Source of the DNA: AP-15 sp963846635
Lineage (GTDB): Bacteria; Pseudomonadota; Alphaproteobacteria; ATCC43930; CGMCC-115725
DNA length: 64,000 nt
Direction of reading: 5' to 3'
Assembly (NCBI GenBank): GCA_963846635.1
Contig: CAWJXM010000003.1
Location: forward strand, 186,001 to 250,000
The position numbers and the translations under genes were made by a program. This document shows, piece by piece, positions 57,720 through 64,000 of the stretch; position 1 is the first letter of the stretch; the number at the start of each line of letters is the position of its first letter. Under the pieces are notes generated by a model, which was not told the origin of the DNA, ran no database searches, and worked only from the letters and a program-made list of their open reading frames with translations.

Positions 57720-57879
57720 AGCCCCGGCAGTCGCGCTCGACGTGATCATCGCTGTCGGAGCGGAGCCGTCACCGCTTCCGTTTCACGTCGTTCGCGGCGC
57801 AACCCCGCCGACCATCGCACGGGGTAGTCCCGGCCGATGGCTGACCCACCCCGAAGCCGTATCGGAGTTAGGGCTATGA
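57720..57879 (+). pseudogene. 3' remnant of the first gene of an ABC-3C/Lamassu-like operon
   Basis: About 52 residues ending TIARGSPGRWLTHPEAVSEL then GL and a stop that overlaps the next start (ATGA). The rest of the gene was removed together with the Tn3 insertion. By position it should be the effector subunit, but too little is left to say which kind. Confidence 0.5.
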
Positions 57880-58412
57880 TTGACCTGCTCGATGAATGCC
57901 ATCGGCTGCTAAGCGGCTTGGACATCCCGACCAGCTTCATCGAGGCCCCACACGCAAAGGCCCTCGCCTTCGAGGGTGTGACCGTACTCGGGTTCATCAT
58001 CGCCTATGCCAGCCCCGCTGTCTTACTAGAGCATTGGCGTGCCAACGACGCGGCTTTAATTTCAGAATTCCAGCTCAGCTTACGGCGGGCGCAAGCTAAA
58101 GCGTGGAACGCCTATTCCGTGTTTATCGCGGCTGATCCTGCCAACTATGGGGAAGCGGTGGCCCTCAATGCGATCGAGGAGGACCTGACCGGTACCCGCA
58201 AAGTCGCGCGCGCCGGAATCGGTGACATTGAACAATTGCGCACCGCCCTGCTGCCGTTCTTGCCGATCCAGCATGCCCCCAGCCTGGAGCCAGTCGATAT
58301 GCCAGCGGAGATAAGATTGAGGACCTCGGAGCTTCCTGTGCGTGCCGTGGAAGCATTTCTTTCCGAGGCACAGGAACCCCTGGTCATTCAGGTGCTGGAG
58401 GAAGAGCCGTGA
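57876..58412 (+). CDS. ABC-three-component middle component (MComp1/LmuC-like)
   Basis: 178 residues. Recognisable stretches are GVTVLGFIIAYASPAVLLEH, RAQAKAWNAYSVFIAA and ALNAIEEDLTGTRKVARAG, which fit the small middle subunit of ABC-3C conflict systems, including Lamassu. It probably bridges ATPase and effector. It overlaps both neighbours by four bases (ATGA and GTGA), so the operon is tightly coupled. The gene is intact although its partners are broken. The family assignment is from memory of these patterns. Confidence 0.68.
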   Translation: MIDLLDECHRLLSGLDIPTSFIEAPHAKALAFEGVTVLGFIIAYASPAVLLEHWRANDAALISEFQLSLRRAQAKAWNAYSVFIAADPANYGEAVALNAIEEDLTGTRKVARAGIGDIEQLRTALLPFLPIQHAPSLEPVDMPAEIRLRTSELPVRAVEAFLSEAQEPLVIQVLEEEP

Positions 58413-60432
58413 AACTCGCGTATGTCGACCTGTGCGGCTTCCGCGGCTACCACGAGCCGCTCCGTATCGATTTCTCCGATGGCTTTACCGTCATGGACGG
58501 GCGCAATGGGGTCGGCAAGAGCACGATCTTTGACGCTGTTGAGTTCGGACTCACCGGTACGATCACCAAGTACGGCGACGCAACTGCGGATCGAGAGACT
58601 ATTGCCGATTACATCTGGTGGATCCGAGAGGGACCGCCGCCTGCGGCGCGGTACGTTGAAGTCGGTTTTCGGGACAGTGAGGACGTCCTGGCCATCCGGC
58701 GGACGCAACTCTCGGAGGCTGATCCAAGCACCATGGACGCGGTGATGCGGCGTCTGTGCAACCCGGACACCGCGCCGCAATCCCCCTCGGCCAGCTCTGC
58801 GCCGCGTCGATCATCCGCGATGAGCATATCACGTCCCTTAGCCTCGATATGAAAGAGGGAGACCGATACGCTCTTCTTTGTGATGCCATCGGGGCGACCG
58901 ACGCTGAGGCGTGGATCGACAGAGGCTCCAAGCTGGCAAGTGCGGCAAGAAGGCGCCTTCAGGCCGCCGAGAGGGAGGTCCAGGACGCCGCCAGACAGGT
59001 GGCAGCCGCATCGCGGCGAGTAGATGAGCTCCGCGCCGGCTTAGTGGAGGAAGGCACCGTCGCAGGCGTGGCAGCCCGGCTGCAGACGTTCATTGGCCGT
59101 AGTTTGCCTCCCGATCAGCTCGCGGAACCCGCCCGGATCGCGATCGGAGAACGGTCGCGTCAACTTGAGGACCTAACCTCGCTCAAGAACGCGTGGGGCC
59201 GTGTTGCTGACGGAGACGCCAAGCTCGTGGAGCTCCGGTCAGCCGTGCGCGATGCCGAGAATGTCAGATTCCAAGCGGCAGCTGCCCTTGCGGCTCTAGA
59301 GGAGAAGGTCGAGCCGGAGCCAAGTTCGGGAAGTGTCGCCAAGCAGGCCCGGGACCTGGATGCACTTGTCGCGCTTGGGCAAAATATAGGCCTGCATGAC
59401 GGGCACTGCCCCTTGTGCGCGAGCAACATCACACACGCCGAATTCGAGAACGGGTTGGCGACAGCTGCGGCATATGCGAAGCAGCTGGACGAGCGAGCCG
59501 TCGAGTTGGCGTCGCGCGAGCGCGCCAGGCAAATAGCGCGCAACGCCTTGGAAGCAGCGGAGGAGGAGGTTGCACGACAGCAAAAGAACCTTAGCGATTT
59601 CGAGGCGACCGTAACGAACTTTCGCCGACGCCTCGCCGCCGCAGGTTTACCCGGGAATGCTGATTCAGCAGTGATATCCGAACGCCAGCTCGCTCTCTCC
59701 GCCGAGATGAACGCCGCTCGTGAAGCTCTCCGTATCATCGAGACCCTGAGTGTTAATGACGCCCTGGCCAGGGGGCTGCGAGAGGAAAGCGAAGCAAAAG
59801 ACGCCCACTCGCGCGCCGAAAGAAAGCTGGGGCTGGCTCGACGCGCAGACACCAGAGCGCAGGCGCTGCACGATGCTGCGCGGCGCGCGGCCGGCGAAAC
59901 GCTGAACCGACGGCTGGAACGCATCTTGCCATTGATGTCCGAGTTATACCGGCGCCTCCGGCCGCATCCGATCTGGGGGGATATCGAATACAAGATTCGA
60001 GGCGATGTGAGACGCTTCCTGAAGCTGCAAGTCGGCAACGACCTGAACCCGCAATTCATCTTCTCCAGCGGCCAGCGGCGTGCCACGGGGCTCGCGTTCT
60101 TGTTGTCGGTGAATCTTTCGCTCGCCTGGAGCAATTGGCGAACAATCCTTCTCGATGATCCGGTTCAGCACGTCGACGATTTCCGACGCATCCAGCTAGC
60201 CGAGGTGATGGCCCAGCTGCTCGCCGGTGGAAGGCAGATCATCTGCGCGGTGGAGGATTCCGCTCTTGCCGACCTGCTATGCCGACGGCTCCCCATCAAT
60301 CGTTCGGGTGACGGAAAACGGGTAACACTCGGCCCCGCTCCCGACGGTTCTCTTACAAAGTTGCAGGAGTACGATGTACCGCCCTTACCGCAGAACAGCC
60401 TGGTGACGGGTCCGCAACAACTCGCAGTATAG
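58409..60432 (+). pseudogene. RAD50/SMC-like ATPase of an ABC-3C (Lamassu-like) system, one frameshift
   Basis: Start GTG 58409. Walker A is DGRNGVGKSTIFDAVEFGL. One C appears lost from a C-run at 58782-58786; with six Cs the frame reads TAPQSPLGQLCAASIIRDEH straight on. Long coiled coils (residues about 170-480) flank a zinc-hook DGHCPLCASNI. The C-terminal head has FSSGQRRATGLAFLLSVNLS (signature) and TILLDDPVQHVDDF (Walker B and D-loop). Such ATPases sense foreign DNA and switch on an effector. The stop is at 60432. Confidence 0.82.
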
Positions 60433-60778
60433 CGACAGTGCAGGCTGGGGCGCGCCTGGCCGCAATCCCGGCCGAGCGCGGTACATGCCTGATCATTGCA
60501 TATGCGGCATAAAGAAGGCCGCCGGCGAATGGCCGCTAAGGGACATGAAGACCAATTCCCGCCGCCAAGGCTGAGCGGCCGTTGTGGGGTTTAAAAGCGG
60601 TCCTTGCTCCGGATGATTAGAGCCATGTAGGCTTTCGGGCCAAACTCCCTAACCATCCAATACGGTTAGATCCAACTCGGCCAATTTCTTTGGTTAATTG
60701 AGTTGCGTCGGGGATGATTGCTGATCTCAAGGCGAATTTCAAAAAAAAGCCGGCTTAAATGATAAGGAGTGCGCGCAA
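60433..60778. other. intergenic
   Basis: No gene seen. The last 100 bp are AT-rich (AATTTCTTTGGTTAATTGAG region) and probably contain the MucR-gene promoter, a kind of sequence that MucR itself often binds. Confidence 0.45.
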
Positions 60779-61246
60779 ATGGCCGAACGAGGTTCGGCAT
60801 CCGGCGGCGTTGTTGAACAGGTCGCGCGCATTGTCGGCAGCTACGTGCGGTATCACCAGATCGAACCGGGCCAGCTCGTGCACTTGATCGGCGAGGTGCA
60901 CCGAGCCCTTAGCAGCCTTGGGCAAAGTGCCCCATCCGTGCCGGAGCTGCGCCATCCGGCGGTGCCGATCCGGCAATCGGTGCGCCCCGAGTATGTGGTG
61001 TGCCTCGAGTGCGGGTTTCGCTCCAGAATGTTGCGCCGACATCTGCGGATACAGCACGGGCTCGCCGTCAACGAATATCGTGCCCGCTGGAATCTGCGAT
61101 CCGATCATCCGGTGACCGCACCGGCCTATTCGCAGCGCCGATCGGAAATGGCGAAAGAGCGCGGGTTCGGCCGCCGGCCTGTTCTGGTTGAGCCGCCACC
61201 CCCGCCGCCGCGACGGCGGCGTCGCCGACCGCTAACCACCACGTAG
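60779..61246 (+). CDS. MucR/Ros-family zinc-finger transcriptional regulator
   Basis: 155 residues. The zinc finger is VCLECGFRSRMLRRHLRIQH, followed by EYRARWNLRSDHPVTAPAYS and SEMAKERGFGRR, the full Ros/MucR signature. The tail is a proline/arginine-rich extension. Family members bind AT-rich DNA and act as global or H-NS-like silencers, often of exopolysaccharide and horizontally acquired genes. Start ATG 60779 follows AAGGAG. It looks intact. Confidence 0.93.
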   Translation: MAERGSASGGVVEQVARIVGSYVRYHQIEPGQLVHLIGEVHRALSSLGQSAPSVPELRHPAVPIRQSVRPEYVVCLECGFRSRMLRRHLRIQHGLAVNEYRARWNLRSDHPVTAPAYSQRRSEMAKERGFGRRPVLVEPPPPPPRRRRRRPLTTT

Positions 61247-61571
61247 CCAGGATGGGTTTACGCCGGCCACATCTGTCATTTTGAAAATTAAGTAGCGTAA
61301 AGTTTTGAGAGCATATAGGCCAATTGCGAGGCGCTGATCGCGACCGTCCCGTCGGCCGGCGACGGCCAGATGAAGCGGCCGCGCAACCGCCAAACGAAGG
61401 AATTGCCGTCCTTTAACGTTACGATCACCGTCGGCGGATCTGCGTTTAATCAAAATCGTCTGGCATGACGGTATCGGCATGTCGCTTTATGCCCTGCACG
61501 CGAGAGTCATTTGACCACTCTGGGCTGACGCTTAACGGGTAGTATCGGGTAAGCCGAGCGCGAGGCCGAAT
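61247..61571. other. intergenic
   Basis: About 325 bp before the IS256 left end; no gene recognised. Confidence 0.4.
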
Positions 61572-61669
61572 GGTGCCGTCCGGGGTGTGGTTGGAATTGA
61601 AGGTGGCGTAGTCTCCGGGGTCTGAAATCCAAACAAACCCGGCGTTTGCGCGCCGGTGGAGACCACGCC

Positions 61670-62960
61670 ATGAGCGACAATAGCACGAAGACGGCATCCC
61701 TTCAGCCGGGAGCCGAGACGGCGCTTTATCTTTTCGACGACTGGTTTGACCCGATTGAAGCCGGCCTGCGCGACCGGGTGCGCGAGTTCATCCAAGAGAT
61801 GATCGAGGGCGAACTGGAGGAAGCACTCTCACGCCCCCGTTACGCTCGCCGCCCGACGCCGCCAGCGGAGAATGCCGGCGGCCCGAGCGGCATTTCTGGC
61901 CACCGGCACGGCCATCGCTCGCGGTCGCTGACAGGGACTTTTGGTCGGGTCGACATCGCGGTGCCGCGTGCCCGGCTCAACACGGCGGACGGCAAGACAG
62001 TCGAGTGGAAGAGCAAGGCGCTGCGGGCTTACCAGCGGCGAACCAAGCAGGCCGATGCGCTGATCGCGGGCAGCTACCTTGCTGGGACCAACACGCGTCG
62101 GGTGCGCCGGGCGCTCGCAGCGGTGTTTGGCGGCGCGGTCAGCAAGGATACGGTGAGCCGGGTGTGGCGCAAGGTGAAGGGCGATTGGGATGGCTGGAAG
62201 GCCCGCTCGCTCACCGAGGAACCGATCGTCCGCTTGATCCTGGACGGCACGGTGGTTCGGGTCCGGCTCGACCGGAAGGCTACCTCGATCGCCCTCCTGG
62301 TCGTCCTCGGCGTGCGCGAGGACGGCCAGCCCTTCGACAGGCTCAGGAGTGCTGTTGGCCGTCAAGAACATGGGCGGCGAGACCAGCCAGGCGTGGCGCG
62401 CCGTTCTCGACGATCTCGTCAAACGCGGCCTGCGCAAGCCGCAGTTCTTGATTGTCGACGGCGGCACCGGGCTGGAGCAGGCGCTGGCCACCCTGTGGGG
62501 CGACGTGCCGACCCAACGCTGCACCGTCCACAAGCACCGCAATCTGCTCGCCCACGCGCCGCCACGGCTGCATGAGGAAGTCTCAGCCGACAACACCGAT
62601 ATGATCTACGCGACCTCACCCACCGAGATCGAGCAGCGCCGGCGGGCCTTCATCCGCAAATGGCGGCTCAACTGCAAGGCGGTGGCCGACAGCCTCGAGG
62701 AAGCCGGGGACCGGCTCTTCACCTTCACCCGACTGTCGCCCAGCCAATGGAAAAGCGCGCGCACCACCAACGCGATCGAAAGGCTCCACGAGGAGTTCAA
62801 GCGTCGGATCAAAACCCAAACCGTGCTGCCCTCCGCCGAGACCGCCGCCATGTTGTTCTGGGCCTTGCTCGCCGCCGGTCAGATCGTCATGCGACGCGTC
62901 GATGGATGGCAGACCCTCAGCCAGGACCTCGCCGATAACCCGATTGACCTCGCTGCCTGA
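61670..62960 (+). pseudogene. IS256-family transposase, interrupted by a palindromic repeat
   Basis: Starts MSDNSTKTASLQPGAETA. The DDE core opens VRLILDGTVVRVRLDRK (first Asp). At 62330-62348 a palindrome replaces the expected Lys codon of EDGQ-KVLLAVKN and shifts the frame by +16. Translation sense resumes LLAVKNMGGETSQAW with FLIVDGGTGLEQAL (second Asp) and TTNAIERLHEEFKRRI (Glu region). The related copy at 63093 has no insert here, which shows the ancestral form. Confidence 0.88.
62330..62348. repeat. palindromic repeat inside IS256 transposase
   Basis: CCCTTCGACAGGCTCAGGA, the reverse-complement type of the repeat at 36601-36617 (one base different in the core). Confidence 0.85.
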
Positions 62961-63092
62961 TCCAATATCCTCATCCAACCGAAGGCCACGCCAACAAATT
63001 CCAACCGAATTCGCGACGGCACCGGCCGAGGTTGTGTCGCGAAGACTGTTGAAATTCGTGAGCGGCGCCTCCGGCGTGATGACGGTATCGGA

Positions 63093-64000
63093 TCAGGCCG
63101 CGAGGTCAATCGCGGTGGCGGCGATTGGCTGACCGAGGCTGTGCCAGCCATCCACCTTGCGCATCGTGATCTGGCCCGAGGCGAGCAGTGCCCAGAACAG
63201 CATGGCGGCGGTCTCGGCCGAGGGGAGCCCCGTCGGCGTCTTGATGCGCCGCTTGAATTCCTTATGCAGCCGCTTGATCGCATTCGTCGTTCGCGCCGAT
63301 TTCCATTGGCTCGGCGGCAGCCTGACAAAAGCACACAGCCGGTCACCAGCCTCTTCCAGGCTGTCAGCCACGGCCTGGCATTTCCGCCGCCACTTGCGTA
63401 TGAATGCCCGGCGGCGGCCCTCGATCTGCGGCGGCGTCTCGGCATAGATCATGTCGGTGTCGTCGGCCGAAATCTTCTCGTGGAGTTTCTCTGGGGCATG
63501 GGCCAGCAGGTTCCGGTGCTTGGGGACGGTGCAGCGCTGCGCCGGCACGGTCGGCCACAGGGCGGCCAGCGCTTTTTCGAGGCCGGCCGCGCCGTCAATG
63601 ATCAGAAATTCGGGGGTGCACAGCCCGCGCGCGAGCAGATCATCGAGCCGCCCGCGCCACGCCGCCTCGCTCTCCCCCCTGTTGCGCACCGCCAGGAGCA
63701 CCTTCTATCCGTCACGGCGGACGCCAAGGACCACCAGCAGAGAGATCGGCGTCACCTTTCCGGTCGTCGAGCCAGATCTTCACCACCGTGCCGTCTAGGA
63801 TCAGCCGGACGATGTCCTCGCCCTGCAGGTCACGCCGGCTCCAGGCTTGCCAATCCACCTTGAGCTTGCGCCAGGCACGGCTGACCACGTCCTTGCCGAC
63901 CGCGCCGCGGAACCGGGCCGCGAGCGCCCGCTGCACCCGCCGCGTATTGGTGTCGGAGAGGTCGGCCGCGGCGATCAGCGCTTCCACGTGCCGCGGGCGG
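63093..64000 (-). pseudogene. second IS256-family transposase, degenerate, runs off the window
   Basis: Related to the first IS256 transposase and facing it. The visible part has RLILDGTVVKIWLDDRK (first Asp), a one-base frameshift near 63762, a TAG at about 63699-63701 in place of a Gln codon (GVRRDG-stop-KVLLAV), FLIIDGAAGLEKAL (second Asp) and TTNAIKRLHKEFKRRI. The N-terminal part lies beyond base 64000. Confidence 0.85.

Larger units (their letters stand above)
61572..63025 (+). mobile_element. IS256-family element
   Basis: 1,454 bp with imperfect inverted ends starting GGTGCCGTC (shared block GGTTGGAATT). Flanks GGCCGAAT and GGCCGAGG match in six of eight bases, a decayed target duplication. 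Confidence 0.82.

Noticed and set aside
53162..60432. Defence operon as cargo of the Tn3 transposon
   Set aside because: The right inverted repeat ends at 57719, before the middle-component gene; the operon is outside and was damaged by the transposon.

Overview
This 64 kb window has the look of a GC-rich alphaproteobacterial chromosome that is being remodelled by insertion sequences. The taxonomic hints are a MucR/Ros zinc-finger regulator, a FixL-type haem-PAS kinase with FNR/FixK boxes, a KUP potassium carrier, MOT1 and Tup molybdate/tungstate uptake, and IS families common in Rhizobiales and Rhodospirillales. I cannot name a species. No rRNA, tRNA or CRISPR array was seen.

Layout. 0-8 kb: a RibD-C-like reductase, an AT-rich HAD hydrolase, a luciferase-like monooxygenase broken by a 98-bp MITE, an IS630, a GlsB-type membrane protein, a GFA enzyme, then fragments (IS5 tail, ArdC, SDR, nicotinate phosphoribosyltransferase). 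8-13 kb: two inverted IS1 copies, each with its own target duplication, around an MFS carrier and inside an iron-type ABC ATPase gene. 13-16 kb: truncated ABC permease, broken kup, full-length IS5. 16-20 kb: a catabolic-looking group (PEP mutase-like enzyme, cupin, small coupled protein) and a SnoaL-like exported protein. 19.8-23.2 kb: nested elements, IS66 inside an IS5-like element that cuts a Tn3 transposase. 23-28 kb: broken MHS carrier and a four-gene molybdate/tungstate operon. 28-36 kb: resolvase remnant, amidohydrolase, CPA2 antiporter, PadR/DOPA-dioxygenase operon with a palindromic operator, and a damaged GMC oxidoreductase. 36-53 kb: IS630 cut by IS5, then what looks like a low-oxygen gene group (nicotinate phosphoribosyltransferase, M48 protease, CBS protein, ABC transporter, receiver protein, FixL, PRPP synthetase), interrupted by an IS1634 and two IS1595 elements with passenger genes. 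53.2-57.7 kb: a complete 4.56-kb Tn3-family transposon carrying a methyltransferase. 57.7-60.4 kb: remains of an ABC-three-component (Lamassu-like) defence operon. 60.8-64 kb: MucR and two IS256 elements facing each other.

How the genes relate. Four FNR/FixK-type sites sit in front of the FixL, ABC-transporter, PRPP-synthetase and nicotinate-phosphoribosyltransferase/M48 genes, suggesting one microoxic regulon, now heavily decayed. Many genes carry single-base indels in short homopolymers or single nonsense codons, so either this is an actively decaying region or the assembly has homopolymer errors; raw reads would decide. The most unusual structural feature is a set of short palindromic repeats (about 19-24 bp) lodged inside the coding sequences of four different transposase families.
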